A stretch of 64,000 nucleotides of DNA from JAAYCB01 sp012744395 (GCA_028703175.1 JAQVNJ010000018.1:1-64000), one strand, 5' to 3'. Shown: positions 44,573 through 54,256, counted from the stretch's first letter. Made by a program: numbers and translations. Notes: a model not told the origin generated them from the letters alone.

Positions 44573-46555
44573 ATGAAGAGTCTTGCGACTGTGTTTCGCG
44601 CGGTGTTTTCGCGAGGCGAAACGATCTGCCTCCGCGGCGCCCGGCGACTGCGCGCCGTTCCGCTGGCCCTTGCAGCGCTGGCGACGCTGGCGGCGAACGC
44701 GTCTGCCGCGGCGTTGGCTGAGGGAGAGCCGGACCCCATCGAAGGCACGCTGTTTCTCGACCGGTTCGACTCTCTGCCAAAGGCCGAAGCGGCCGCCGAG
44801 TCTTCCGCCCTCCCGGTGCAAGGCATCTCGCTCGTGCCGGGCAAATGGGGCCAAGGTCTGGAGATCAAGCCGGGCGGCTTCCTGGCAATTCCGACATCCG
44901 GCCGGCTGTTGCCCCAACAGGGCACGATCATCTTCTGGTTCAAGCCGAACTGGTCGACCACCGCGGGCGGCCCGTCGCACACGCTCTTCTCCTGGGGATG
45001 GGACGACGGCAAGCAGGGCTACTGCGTGCTCAGCGACGGCTGGTGGGAACCGGCCGGCGCGCCCTACACCTACCTGGTCTTTCAGAACCAGCTCTACCTG
45101 CACGGCAATTGCCCGCTTTCGTTCGTCAAGGACCAGTGGCGGCAGTTCGTCGTCACCTGGCAATTCAGGGACCAGGCTTCGGCCCGGCTTTACGTCGATG
45201 GGGAGCTGGCCGCCACGACGGTCCGCCCCTGCCAGGCCGCGCCAGCGCTGCGGACTCCGCTCTACCTCGGCAGCGACCGCGGCACGCCCGCGGCCAAAGG
45301 CCGTTCGGCCGACGGAGTGTTTGACCAACTCACGATTCTCGACCGCGTGCTCAGCAAGGAGCAGGTCCGGGAACTGTTCCGCGGGCAGGAACCGAACTGG
45401 CGGGCGGTCGAGCGGCAGCGCGAGGCCTGGCTGTACGACGTGCTGCGGCAGCCCTACGCGCCGCGGCGCGACTCCGCCAGGCGGATTCTGGAAAGCCGCG
45501 CCCTCTTGGATGAATCGAGCCGCTGGGCAGCGCCCGGGGAGGCGGAAAAGGTCATCGAGCGGGTCGCCCGCGCCGGCTTCAATGTCTACATCCCCTGCGT
45601 CTGGCACGGCCGCGGCGCCCGCTGGCCGAGCAAGCGGACGCCGATGGAGCCGGGCGTCGAAAAGATCGTCGGCGAGGACCGGCCGGGCTTCGATCCGCTG
45701 GCGCACCTGATTCAAGTCGCGCACGCCCGCGGGATTGAAGTCCATCCCTGGTTCTGCGTCTGCTACGCCGATCCGCGGTGGGAACCGATTGCGCCCTACA
45801 TCGAGGAAGGAACGCCCGCCGGCGCGTGCGAGGTCCACAATCCGGCATTCCGCAAGTTCGCCGTCGATCTGATGATCGAGGTCGTGCAGCGTTACGACGT
45901 CGATGGGATCAACCTGGATTACATTCGTACGAAGGGTGTATCGACCAGCGCCGCGGCGCGGGCCTCGTACCGCCGGCAATTTGGCGGAGATTTGCTCGAA
46001 GACATGAAACAGACCGGCCCGGGCGGCTGGCCGCACCCGAACCTCGTCCAGTGGCAGGACGGCGCGGTTGCCGACATTGTCCGCTCGTTTTCCGCGCAAG
46101 CCCGCGCCGCCCGGCCAGAGCTGGTGATCAGCGTCGACGGCCATCCGTATCTCCCCACCGACATGCCGGGCACGCAGGGCCGCAACGACTTCTGGTGGGC
46201 CCAGGAGGGCTGGGTGGACCTGATCTACAGCATGGACTACGGGCGGCGTCTCTCCTGGCAGAAGATCGCAGCGATCCGCGCCCAGCTCAGGCGCCCCGAG
46301 GCGGCTGCGATCATCGTCGGCAACTACGAGAAGACGGAGACGGGCAAGGTGGTCAGCCGCGAGGCGAGCCTCGTGGCCGGCCTGATTGGCTTCTGCCAGC
46401 GGAAGCTGCCCGGCAACGGCGTTGCCCTCTATTGGTACGGCTCCCTCGACGACGCCCAGATCGAAGCCCTGCGGACCGGCCCCTTCCGAGAGCCGGCGAT
46501 TCCCGCGTGGTTCCGCGCCGCGGAAGGGTCCGGCCAGGACCGTCCACGCCCGTAA
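44573..46555 (+). CDS. LamG-like plus GHL10 (PF02638-type) exported glycosidase-like protein
   Basis: This 660-residue protein has a signal-like N-terminus (hydrophobic core LRAVPLALAALATLAANA). A concanavalin/LamG-like domain sits at about 45-265 (GTIIFWFKPNW.., LYVDGELAATTV). A GHL10 barrel follows at about 315-620, recognised by AGFNVYIPCVWHGRGA, HPWFCVCYADPRW, VDGINLDYIRTKG and LIYSMDYGR. GHL10 proteins are predicted glycoside hydrolases whose substrates are mostly unknown. The ATG at 44573 is placed by GAAGGAAATTTTC just upstream. It follows the fucosidase on the same strand after 129 bases. Confidence 0.8.
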   Translation: MKSLATVFRAVFSRGETICLRGARRLRAVPLALAALATLAANASAAALAEGEPDPIEGTLFLDRFDSLPKAEAAAESSALPVQGISLVPGKWGQGLEIKPGGFLAIPTSGRLLPQQGTIIFWFKPNWSTTAGGPSHTLFSWGWDDGKQGYCVLSDGWWEPAGAPYTYLVFQNQLYLHGNCPLSFVKDQWRQFVVTWQFRDQASARLYVDGELAATTVRPCQAAPALRTPLYLGSDRGTPAAKGRSADGVFDQLTILDRVLSKEQVRELFRGQEPNWRAVERQREAWLYDVLRQPYAPRRDSARRILESRALLDESSRWAAPGEAEKVIERVARAGFNVYIPCVWHGRGARWPSKRTPMEPGVEKIVGEDRPGFDPLAHLIQVAHARGIEVHPWFCVCYADPRWEPIAPYIEEGTPAGACEVHNPAFRKFAVDLMIEVVQRYDVDGINLDYIRTKGVSTSAAARASYRRQFGGDLLEDMKQTGPGGWPHPNLVQWQDGAVADIVRSFSAQARAARPELVISVDGHPYLPTDMPGTQGRNDFWWAQEGWVDLIYSMDYGRRLSWQKIAAIRAQLRRPEAAAIIVGNYEKTETGKVVSREASLVAGLIGFCQRKLPGNGVALYWYGSLDDAQIEALRTGPFREPAIPAWFRAAEGSGQDRPRP

Positions 46556-47222
46556 CGCCACGATTGCAGCCATCAACCGGATGCTGGACGTCTACTCGAG
46601 CCGCGACAACCGGCTCGTAGTCGTCCACAACGAGAAACTCCAGGGCACGACCAACGGCCCCAACCGACCGGTAGGCGAACTGAGCGTAGCGGAGTTGAAG
46701 CAGCTCGACGCGGGGAGTTGGTTCCACCCGGCCTTCCAGGGCGTGAGGATTCCAACGTTCGACGAGGTGCTGGCGATGGTCTCCCGGGAGAGGCGCGGCC
46801 CGACGATGATCGCGATTAACATCAAGCGGATCACGCGGGAAGGCGAGCGCCAGTTGGTGTCGATGGTTGCCGAGCATGGATTGCTCAGCGAGAGCTTCGC
46901 ATTCGATCAGGACGATGCGTGCAGCCGGCGTCTGAAAGCGTATAACCCGGCATTTCGCATCGGCCAGAACGTCGGTCGGAAGGACTTCGACAGAGAGTTG
47001 GCCGCCGGCGATCTGGACGTGCTGCTGCTGACGTTCGTGCCTACGCCCGAGGAGATGTCGCGCGTTCACCAGAAGAAGAAAGTGGCCCTCTTCAACTTCT
47101 CGGGTTCCGGGCCGGACGGTCGCAACACGGCGCTCTGGGACCGGGTCAAGGAGGCGGGCTGCGACGGCATGCTGACGGATTTCCCGTTGCAGTGCCGGCT
47201 GCACTGGCGGAACCAGGAATGA
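46551..47222 (+). pseudogene. Glycerophosphodiester phosphodiesterase-like, lacking its N-terminal catalytic motif
   Basis: The frame gives IAAINRMLDVYSSRDNRLVV, then VHNEKLQGTTNG, ELKQLDAGSWFHP and FQGVRIPTFDEVLAMV, all matching the GDPD barrel after its first strand. The essential opening HRG..ENT and the ExD metal pair are missing: the homology starts abruptly at about 46560, only a few codons past the stop of the preceding gene. The later strands (MIAINIKR, GMLTDFP) are intact. A deletion has therefore joined this gene to the end of the GHL10 gene. The remaining product is unlikely to be active. Confidence 0.7.
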
Positions 47223-47375
47223 GGCCGGGCATCAAACGCAACGCGTGATCCCAAGCTCGTGCTCGATGAATCGGCGGGGGTGTTCTGGCAAGTCGGGGCA
47301 CGCTCGTGGCGTGCGCCGCGGCAGGACAAACGGCCGCCGCGGCGCCGCCGGCGGGCGATTCCTGATCGTCTGGCC

Positions 47376-48530
47376 CTATTCATCGGCTTCGGCTGGCAGC
47401 AGCCTGATGCACGACGGGAAAGGCATGGAGACCGGCGGGCCGACGGAAGTCAAGCCGCCCGTTTGGGGATCGATCCGAAACACGGCGACGTTTCCGCCGG
47501 GCATGTTCGCACACAGGAGCAACTCACCGCCCGGCGAGATCGCCAGGTTCTGCGGCCCCCTGCCCAGACTCGGTTCGATCCCGACCAGCGTCAATCGGCC
47601 GTCGTCGCCGATGCGAAACGCCGCGATGCTGTCGTGCCCTCGATTCGTGCCGTACAGGAAGCGGCCGTCCGGCGTGATCTTCAGGTCCGCGCAATAGCTC
47701 TTTCCCTGATACTCCCGGGGCAGCGTTGAAACCGTCTGCCGCTCGCGGAGCGCCCCGGACCGCCGGTCGTAGTCGAATCGAGTGACCGAATTTGCGAGTT
47801 CGTTGATCGCGTACAGGTATTTGCCTTTCGGGTGGAATGCCAGGTGCCTGGGCCCGGCGCCGGGCGGCGTCTTCGCCCGTGGCGTCTGGTTGGGCGCAAG
47901 CGTTGCCCGAGCCGCGTCGAGCCGATAGATCAGCAGCTCGTCGAGCCCCAGATCCGCCGCGTAGGCGAACCGGTTGTCCAGACTCGCCACAATCGAGTGC
48001 GCGTGCGGGCCTGCCTGGCGGGCTGGATCGACGCTCGCGCCCGCATGTTGAAAGAACGACGCCGCCTCGTCCAACGAGCCATCGTCCCGCACGGGCAGCG
48101 AGGCCACACTGCCCGTCGCATAATTGGCGACGAGCAGCGTCTTGCCGGTCGCATCGACCGCCAGATAGCAGGACGCCGAGCCGAGCGTCGACTGCCGATT
48201 CAACAGCGTCAACTGGCCGGTTCGAGCGGCGATCGCGTATGCGGCGACCTCTTCATGCTCCTTCCCGCCGAACTTCCGCGCGTGGATCGCGTAAAGGAAC
48301 TTCTGGCCCGGCGACACGGCCAGAAAGAACGGATTCTCGACGTCCGCCGTCCGAGACACCGGGGTCAGGCGGCCGGACTGGCAGTCGAGCCGGAAGGCGT
48401 GAATCGCGCCTTCCTCTGCGGGCGCGAAGGCCGAAATGAAGACCAGCGACTCATCCGCGTTCGCCGGTGCGGCCGCAAGCATCGCAGCGGCCAAGAGAAC
48501 AAACAGACATCGCACAAGGTCGGATCGCAT
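47376..48530 (-). CDS. Exported lactonase-family (6-phosphogluconolactonase-type) beta-propeller
   Basis: This 384-residue protein has a signal peptide (cut near PANADES) and a seven-bladed propeller of the PF10282 lactonase type. Repeated blade motifs include PFFLAVSPGQKFLYAIH, SIVASLDNRFAYAADLG, GPRHLAFHPKGKYLYAINEL and RGPQNLAISPGGELLLCAN, with the HPKGKYLY block most typical. Cytosolic relatives hydrolyse 6-phosphogluconolactone. An exported form must act on an external lactone, or merely bind. It is convergent with the GDPD remnant. Confidence 0.82.
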   Translation of the reverse strand: MRSDLVRCLFVLLAAAMLAAAPANADESLVFISAFAPAEEGAIHAFRLDCQSGRLTPVSRTADVENPFFLAVSPGQKFLYAIHARKFGGKEHEEVAAYAIAARTGQLTLLNRQSTLGSASCYLAVDATGKTLLVANYATGSVASLPVRDDGSLDEAASFFQHAGASVDPARQAGPHAHSIVASLDNRFAYAADLGLDELLIYRLDAARATLAPNQTPRAKTPPGAGPRHLAFHPKGKYLYAINELANSVTRFDYDRRSGALRERQTVSTLPREYQGKSYCADLKITPDGRFLYGTNRGHDSIAAFRIGDDGRLTLVGIEPSLGRGPQNLAISPGGELLLCANMPGGNVAVFRIDPQTGGLTSVGPPVSMPFPSCIRLLPAEADE

Positions 48531-48721
48531 CGGTTACTCCCGGACCAGGTCCCCCATGAGCACCTCCCCTGGATGGGGAAACGGCAGCCGGACATGCCTG
48601 GCTGACGGGCAATCAACGTACCAGCGCTGTTCGCGGACGTCAACAAAACGTCCGGCACCGCCTCAGCTCCCTGTTTACGGAGGATCCGGAGGTCAAGCTG
48701 GAGTCGCGTACGGATGGCGGC

Positions 48722-49576
48722 GTGTTCTCCACGCGGATCACTACGCCGCTGGACACGATTCACGAACAGCGCGTGTTCAACCCCGGCAGCTACTCATACG
48801 GGATTCGCAAATACCTGTTCGAATCGACGGACGAGTTCCCGATCGTCGAATTTCTCATGGAGCGATTGCGCTGCCGGCCCAAGTGGGAGCTCTACCGGGC
48901 TTGGCAAGACAGCCTCGGCGCGTTGGCCTATCCCTACGCGCAACTGCCCTACTTCGGGTCGGGCTACCTGATGGCGCGCTACATGGGCGTGGAGCGGACC
49001 GTGTTCGCCGTGCACGACGAGCCGCAGCGGGTGCAGCGGCTGGTGCGGGCGGTCAACGCCTGCGACCTGCGGATTCTCGTCACCCTGCTCGACGACCCGT
49101 TCGAGACCCTGATGATCAGCGACAACTACGACAGCAACCTACAGACGAAGCCGTTTTTCGACGCCGATGTCCGCGACTCCTACACCGAGGTCGCGCGGCG
49201 GCTGCACGCGCCAGGCAAGTGCCTGGCGGTGCACGTCGACGGTGAGAGCCGCGGCGTGCTCGGTTGGCTGGCCGAGTGCGGCGTGGATTGTGCCGACGCG
49301 GTTAGGCCGCAGCCAACGTTCGCGCTCACGCCGGCCCAGATGCGCGCCGAAGCCGGACCGGACCTGATTCTCTCCGGCGGCATTCCGGCAACCGTGTTCC
49401 GCGGCGGCGGCGGCGGTGATGCGGCGTTCCTCGCATGCGTCCGGCGCTGGCTGGAGACGCGCCTCGCCTCGCCGCGGCTGATGCTCGCCGCCGGCGACCA
49501 GGTCCCGCCCGACGCGTCGTGGCGCCGCATCGCGATGCGGCCCGAACGGGTCGCGAAATACGGCGGATACGGATAG
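48722..49576 (+). pseudogene. URO-D-like protein, N-terminus missing
   Basis: The frame matches the later part of URO-D/MtaA-like proteins: a substrate-arm region TEDPEVKLESRTDGGVFSTR (from about 48670), then FGSGYLMARYMGVE, KCLAVHVDGESRGVLGWL and DLILSGGIPATVF. It ends with a proper stop at 49576. The first 80-100 residues, including the usual RVLAALRHEEPDRVP opening, are missing. The frame is open upstream to about 48613 but shows no family resemblance before 48650. Homologues are near 350 residues, so this is a truncated gene that might still be expressed from the GTG at 48722. Confidence 0.6.
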
Positions 49577-49668
49577 GATTACCGGAAGCGGGCCGCCCGA
49601 GCGCTGCTCGACAGCCCGGCCGCAATGGCAGACTCCACCCCTTCGTGCGACTCTCGTCGGAGTAGAAC

Positions 49669-51012
49669 ATGAAACTCGGGACGTTCGTCAGTCTGGTCCT
49701 CGCAGTCACGTCGTCGCCGGCATTCGGCCGGTATTCCCTCGACGTCAATCTGGACAAGGGGGACGGCTGCTACACGGTTGGCGAAGAGACGGCGTGCACC
49801 GCCACGCTCTTGAAGGACGGCAAGCCGGCTATAGGTGAAAAGCTGCGCTGCACCGTGAAGCGTGAACGCGACGTCTTCAGACGGGACGAATTCGTCTGCA
49901 ACGGCAGACCCGTGACCATCAAGGCGTCGATGGATCGTCCGGGGTGGCTCTACTTCGGCTTTGAGATCATCGGCGAAGACGGCAATCCGCGGGCAGGCGA
50001 AGGCGTTTTCAAACACCGCGCGAAGCCCTCGATCGTGGGTGAAATCGGCGCGATGTACGACCCCGAAGAGATCAAGGCCCTCGACAGCCGTCCCGCCGAT
50101 TTTGACGCCTACTGGGATTCCTGCCGCGCCAAGCTGGACGAGGTTCCGCGCGCTGCGAAGTTGGCCGAGGTCGATGTCCCCAAGGCTCATCGGGGCAGAG
50201 TCAAGTGCTACCGCGTCGAGGTCGGGTGTCTTGGCCGCACCCCGGTGACCGGTTATCTGGCCGTTCCCGCGGACGCGAAGCCTGGAAGCCTGCCAGCCAG
50301 CGTGGACTATCTGAGCATGGTCTGGAATGATGCGAGCCGAACGGTGGCGGTTGAAACGGCGTCCCAGGGGGTCCTCGCCTTGTATGCCAGTTGGCACGGT
50401 CTGCCGACCGGCAAGACGGCGGAGGAATACAGGAAGATCGCAGAAACGTGGTACGAGGAGGGAGGAAGAGCCGGGGATACGGACCGCAATGCCTGGTTTG
50501 GCCACGAGATGTTCCTGCGGGTGATGCGCGCGTTGGACTTCGTCAAGAGCCGCCCGGAGTGGGACCGCAAGGAACTGGTTGTCCGTGGCGGCAGCCTGGG
50601 TGGCATCCAGGCGATTGCTGCTGCCGCGTTGGATGAGGATGTCACGGTGGCGGTTGTCAGCGTGCCGAGTGCGTGCGAATACAACGGCTACAAGCAGGGG
50701 CGCGACTCGGCGGGCCGCTACCGCGGCAAGGAACAGATCCGCCGGATCGAAGCGGATCCTCGGCGGGCTGCCACGCTCGCCTACCATGATGGGGTGAACT
50801 TTGCCCCGCGCATCCAGTGCGAGATCTACGTCTGCACGGGCTTTGCGGACGAGCTCTGCACTCCGAGCAGTGTGTTCGCCTTCTACAATGCGCTGCCGGC
50901 AACGACGAGAAAGTTCATGAGCACCAATCCGAGCACCGGACACTACGGAACCACCAGAAACACCGCGGGCGACAAGCGAGTCGCGGAAGTCTTCCGCTCC
51001 GCGGCTCCGTAA
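49669..51012 (+). CDS. Exported acetyl-xylan esterase (CE7/AXE1 family)
   Basis: This 447-residue protein has a signal peptide (residues 1-20). An N-terminal beta domain of about 100 residues precedes an alpha/beta hydrolase of the AXE1 type. The triad is Ser309 in VVRGGSLGGIQ, Asp394 in CTGFADELCTPS and His425 in STGHYG, matching cephalosporin-C deacetylase/acetyl-xylan esterases. It should deacetylate xylan or xylo-oligosaccharides outside the cytoplasm, which fits the GH10 xylanase and SGNH hydrolase in the same region. The ATG at 49669 begins the signal peptide. Confidence 0.85.
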   Translation: MKLGTFVSLVLAVTSSPAFGRYSLDVNLDKGDGCYTVGEETACTATLLKDGKPAIGEKLRCTVKRERDVFRRDEFVCNGRPVTIKASMDRPGWLYFGFEIIGEDGNPRAGEGVFKHRAKPSIVGEIGAMYDPEEIKALDSRPADFDAYWDSCRAKLDEVPRAAKLAEVDVPKAHRGRVKCYRVEVGCLGRTPVTGYLAVPADAKPGSLPASVDYLSMVWNDASRTVAVETASQGVLALYASWHGLPTGKTAEEYRKIAETWYEEGGRAGDTDRNAWFGHEMFLRVMRALDFVKSRPEWDRKELVVRGGSLGGIQAIAAAALDEDVTVAVVSVPSACEYNGYKQGRDSAGRYRGKEQIRRIEADPRRAATLAYHDGVNFAPRIQCEIYVCTGFADELCTPSSVFAFYNALPATTRKFMSTNPSTGHYGTTRNTAGDKRVAEVFRSAAP

Positions 51013-51673
51013 TCCAAGGGCAGGCCGACGTGCCCATTTCCGTCTGGAAGTACGAGGAACGCCCGGCGAGCTTCACGCCGCGGGAGACAGAGACGAGCAG
51101 GATCGGAGATGATACGCCCTCCGCAGAAATCTGCAAGAATCGGTTTGTAGACAGCCAGCACGGCCACGCCGCGCGCACGGCCACGGCCCCGAGACACGTC
51201 CTCAATCGCCCCGGCTCTCTCCATCCCTCCGGTGTGCCCCTGGCTTGTGCGCGGTCCACCAGGCCTGGCCGAACCGGTGCTTCTGGCAACGGGACAGTGC
51301 CGGGCGCACCCAGAACGGCAACAGTCTGACCATGGCAACCGGCAACTTGCGGCCATCCAGTCGGCGCGCTGATCCGATGGATTCGATCCCGCATGGCCCG
51401 GGGGGCCAAAACAGGAACCCGGATTATTCATGAGCCGGGAATTTTCCGATGTGTCGCGCGCCGCTGTAACCCGAAGCGTAAGCGAGGCCAATCGTGACCC
51501 GAAGCGTGAGCGAGGCCAACTCGGGTCCGCCGCCCTCGCTTACGCTTCGGGTCAACGATCGGCTCATGACTCGTCCGGGGGAAATAATGAGCATCCGGAC
51601 GGCTCATCGTCTTCAGGTCGGTGCAACCTTTTCAGGCAAGTCAAGACTCCATCTCACACAGGGGGACCCGGCC
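51013..51673. other. Repeat-rich intergenic region between convergent genes
   Basis: No gene is supported in these 660 bases. They contain the palindromic cluster annotated separately (51428-51569) and a later AAATAATGAGCATCCGG that partly repeats its outer arms. Nothing else is recognised. Confidence 0.6.
51428..51569. repeat. Nested palindromic repeat cluster (ACCCGAAGCG(T/G)(A/G)AGCGAGG)
   Basis: Two direct copies of a 19-base unit, ACCCGAAGCGTAAGCGAGG (51469-51487) and the one-base variant at 51497-51515, are followed by its reverse complement CCTCGCTTACGCTTCGGGT (51534-51552). The whole is framed by an outer inverted repeat TCATGAGCC (51428-51436) / GGCTCATGA (51561-51569). Transcribed, it could fold into a long nested hairpin. 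It lies between convergent genes. Confidence 0.85.
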
Positions 51674-52612
51674 TCAAAACAAGTACCCGAAGCGGATGTC
51701 GGTCAGCAGGTCCGGCGCCGCGTCGTTCAGCCCCGCCCCGATCCGCCAGGTGATCTGGAGCCGGTCGGTGCACAACCAGCTCAGCCCGCCGCTGAGCATC
51801 TGCCGGGTGAGGTCCTGCGCGGAGCCGTCGTCGGCAAGCATCTGCCACTGGGCAAACACCCCCACCCGCTCGGTGAGCAGATAGTCGAGGTCGGCGGCCT
51901 GCTGCCATTGCAGGTAATGGTCGCCCTGGTCGCGGAAGAAGGCCACGCTCGACTCGCCGCCGAGCGTGAGGGCGTCGGTTAGCCGCCACTGGTACAGAAG
52001 ACCGCTCAGCGGCTGGATGCTGTTCATGGAGAAACGCTCGCCGGCGAGCGTGATCGGCAACGACGCCAGCACGGCCGCCTGCGGCACCCAGCCATCCTGC
52101 GCGAACAAGTCCCACATCAAGCCGACGTTCGGGTCGAGCGCGCGCGTATCGCTCGAATCCCCCAGCGGCCCCCGCTCGTCGATTATCGACACGCCGGGCC
52201 AGCCGACGCGGACCTCGAGCCGCTCGGTCACGCCCACGCGGAGCAACAGGTCCGGCACAATCTGCTCGCTGGCGCGATAGGGCCCGGCCGAGTCGGTCAC
52301 GTAGGCGTATCCGCCTTCGATAAGAACCCGCCCGCGCGCCGTGTTGAAAAGCCGGCGGACAACTCCGGGCCGATCTTCGTTCGCCGTCCCGGCCTGATCG
52401 CGGTCAATCAACCACGACGATTGATCCCAGGCCGCGGGAACCACGCTGGTTGCCGGTCGGCTTGAGTCCGGCTCGCCCGGCGGACGGGTCTCCCAATCGC
52501 CGACCGGCTCGAAATACGATCCCGAGTCCGGCGGGCCTTGACCGCCAGCGGGAAGGGCCGCGGCCGAGGCGATGGCCGGAACGATCAACATCGCCAGGAG
52601 GTTCTTGTTCAC
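51674..52612 (-). CDS. Putative outer-membrane beta-barrel of the MetA-pathway (PF13557) type
   Basis: The protein begins with a signal peptide (MNKNLLAMLIVPAIASAAAL when started at GTG 52612). A region of about 250 residues of amphipathic strands follows, typical of the Phenol_MetA_deg transporter-like barrels: RLEVRVGWPG, VPQAAVLASLPITLAG and the final GAGLNDAAPDLLTDIRFGYLF, ending in Phe as outer-membrane proteins do. The GTG at 52612 is preferred to a start at 52639, which would overlap the preceding gene. The role is thought to be uptake of small hydrophobic molecules but is unproven. Confidence 0.7.
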   Translation of the reverse strand: MNKNLLAMLIVPAIASAAALPAGGQGPPDSGSYFEPVGDWETRPPGEPDSSRPATSVVPAAWDQSSWLIDRDQAGTANEDRPGVVRRLFNTARGRVLIEGGYAYVTDSAGPYRASEQIVPDLLLRVGVTERLEVRVGWPGVSIIDERGPLGDSSDTRALDPNVGLMWDLFAQDGWVPQAAVLASLPITLAGERFSMNSIQPLSGLLYQWRLTDALTLGGESSVAFFRDQGDHYLQWQQAADLDYLLTERVGVFAQWQMLADDGSAQDLTRQMLSGGLSWLCTDRLQITWRIGAGLNDAAPDLLTDIRFGYLF

Positions 52613-52619
52613 GCTGCGC

Positions 52620-53639
52620 CTATCGGTTCTTGCCCGCACTTCCCCGAGCGGCGCCCAGCGCGTGCGCCGGCGGCCCGGTTTGCCTGGTTTTGGCGGCCGA
52701 CCGGCTCACGTGCGTGGGGCTCTCGCCGGCGGTCTTCCGGGCCAGGCCCGGCGGAATCGTGGAGTCTTGGGAGCGGCCGAACGATCCGACGGTGAACCCC
52801 GAGCGTTTCGGAGCCGGAGAGTTGGCAGTCTGCTTGGCGTGACGCTTTTTGAATGGGTTCAATCGGCTCCAGAAGCCGCCCTCGTCCGCACGGGCGGCCG
52901 GCGACGTGGCGAGTTGCTCGCGGGTCGGAAGCCCGGCCCGTTCCGGCGTCGGGAGCGGGTCGGGAGCCAAGAGGCCCTGGCCGGCGGTAGCCGGGTCATC
53001 CGGAGCCCAGGGGCGTTCGAGGTGGCGGACCTGGCCATTGGGTCCGACGAACGTCTGCGCGATCGTGCCGGCTTCCCCGTCGTACGATCGGGTGAAGGTC
53101 TTTTCCATCGTGCGGCCGTCGCGGAAGGTGTGGGTCATCTGCCTCTGGTAGTTGTAAGGATCGGTTCCGGTGACCGACATGGCATGTTCGCGGAGCAGTG
53201 TGCCGTCGGGCCGGTAGAAACTCTGCTGCTGGAGGAGGGAGTAGCCGTCTTCGGTTCGCTGGTACTCGCGCAACTGGGTGTGGCTGCCATTCGGCCGAGA
53301 GACCGCGTGCTGATAGCGAAAGGAGCCGCCATCCTGGTTCTCCACGCGCTCGTGCAAGTTGGTCACGGAGCCCTGCGGGTTCTGCGTCTGGCGTTGCCAT
53401 GTCCAGGCGGGCGCGGCGACCGGCGTTTGCAGGTCGCCGGCAGGGGACGGCAACGGGGCCAGATCGGCCGGCTGTAGCTCAAGCGGCAGGGCGCCGAGCG
53501 GGGAAGCGGCAGCCGGCGCCATCGCGTTCGAATCGGTCTGGGGCAACGGCGTCGTCCCGGCATCTTGAGCAGCGGCGGTGCCGCCGAGCAGCAAGCCGAG
53601 CCCGATGGCGGAGAGTAGAAAAGAAACGAGACGGTGCAT
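52620..53639 (-). CDS. Exported hypothetical protein with a basic Pro/Ser-rich tail
   Basis: This 339-residue protein starts at 53639 after CAGGAGGCGCTCGTG, a good ribosome-binding site. It has a signal peptide (MHRLVSFLLSAIGLGLLLGG, cut near AAAQDA). The middle (about residues 75-205) repeats a pattern of polar strands such as NGSHTQLREYQRTEDGYSL and GTLLREHAMSVTG, resembling RHS/YD-type or MORN-like repeats. The tail is rich in Lys, Arg, Pro and Ser (RLNPFKKRHAKQTANS). No family is recognised. It ends eight bases before the proposed start of the beta-barrel gene, so the two are probably co-transcribed. Confidence 0.65.
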   Translation of the reverse strand: MHRLVSFLLSAIGLGLLLGGTAAAQDAGTTPLPQTDSNAMAPAAASPLGALPLELQPADLAPLPSPAGDLQTPVAAPAWTWQRQTQNPQGSVTNLHERVENQDGGSFRYQHAVSRPNGSHTQLREYQRTEDGYSLLQQQSFYRPDGTLLREHAMSVTGTDPYNYQRQMTHTFRDGRTMEKTFTRSYDGEAGTIAQTFVGPNGQVRHLERPWAPDDPATAGQGLLAPDPLPTPERAGLPTREQLATSPAARADEGGFWSRLNPFKKRHAKQTANSPAPKRSGFTVGSFGRSQDSTIPPGLARKTAGESPTHVSRSAAKTRQTGPPAHALGAARGSAGKNR

Positions 53640-54256
53640 CACGAGCGCCTCCTGGCTTGCGCAAAGACTGACTTGTCTTGCCCGGGGGTTGGAAATGGCA
53701 GCACGGCGGGGATTGGTCCAGACCGTCTGCCAGCGAGGAAGTGCCGGCCCAATACTCCCTATCGGCAGCGGCGCGGTCCTTGGCCGCCCCAAAAAAACTG
53801 CCGCTGGTGCGGATCGGGCAAGAATCCGGGCAGCCGCCCGGGGGGACCGTGCCGCCTCGGCACCACCCCGGGAGTGTGCCGGGGTGGTCAATTCCCCGAC
53901 CTTGCAGAAATCTCCCGAAATCTTCAAACTGTGCACTTTACACTCCTCGCCGAATTGGCTGTCCCACGCCCGCTGCGAAAGCCCCGCGCCAGCCGAGGCC
54001 GGCCAGCTGGCGAGCAGCGGCGGCGGCAGGCATTGCAGCCGTCCAGGGACAACCCGTACAGCTGGAACAACTGCGTCTCGTCGCCGCAGCGAGCCACCCG
54101 TTCGTAGCGGGCGTGGCCAAAGTGCTTGATGTTCCGGATCTTGCGAATGGTTCCGCTATGTCGGGGCGGGGAATTTCGTTTTCGTCCCGCTGCGCTCGGC
54201 GACGATACCTGCGTTGGGACCGGTCAGAAAGGCATCCTTTTCCACAAGGACGTTTC
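53640..54256. other. Divergent intergenic region with a strong hairpin
   Basis: No coding frame is supported in these 617 bases. The clearest structure is a perfect 10-bp stem, ACCACCCCGG (53862-53871) and CCGGGGTGGT (53879-53888), around a seven-base loop. It sits about 225 bases upstream of the minus-strand gene, too far for a simple attenuator. An A-rich run at 53790-53796 is also visible. Confidence 0.5.

Noticed and set aside
53678..54256. In-frame extension of the 100-residue protein upstream of 54257
   Set aside because: The extension is Pro/Ser/Arg-rich with no conserved character, while the ATG at 54257 has a good ribosome-binding site.
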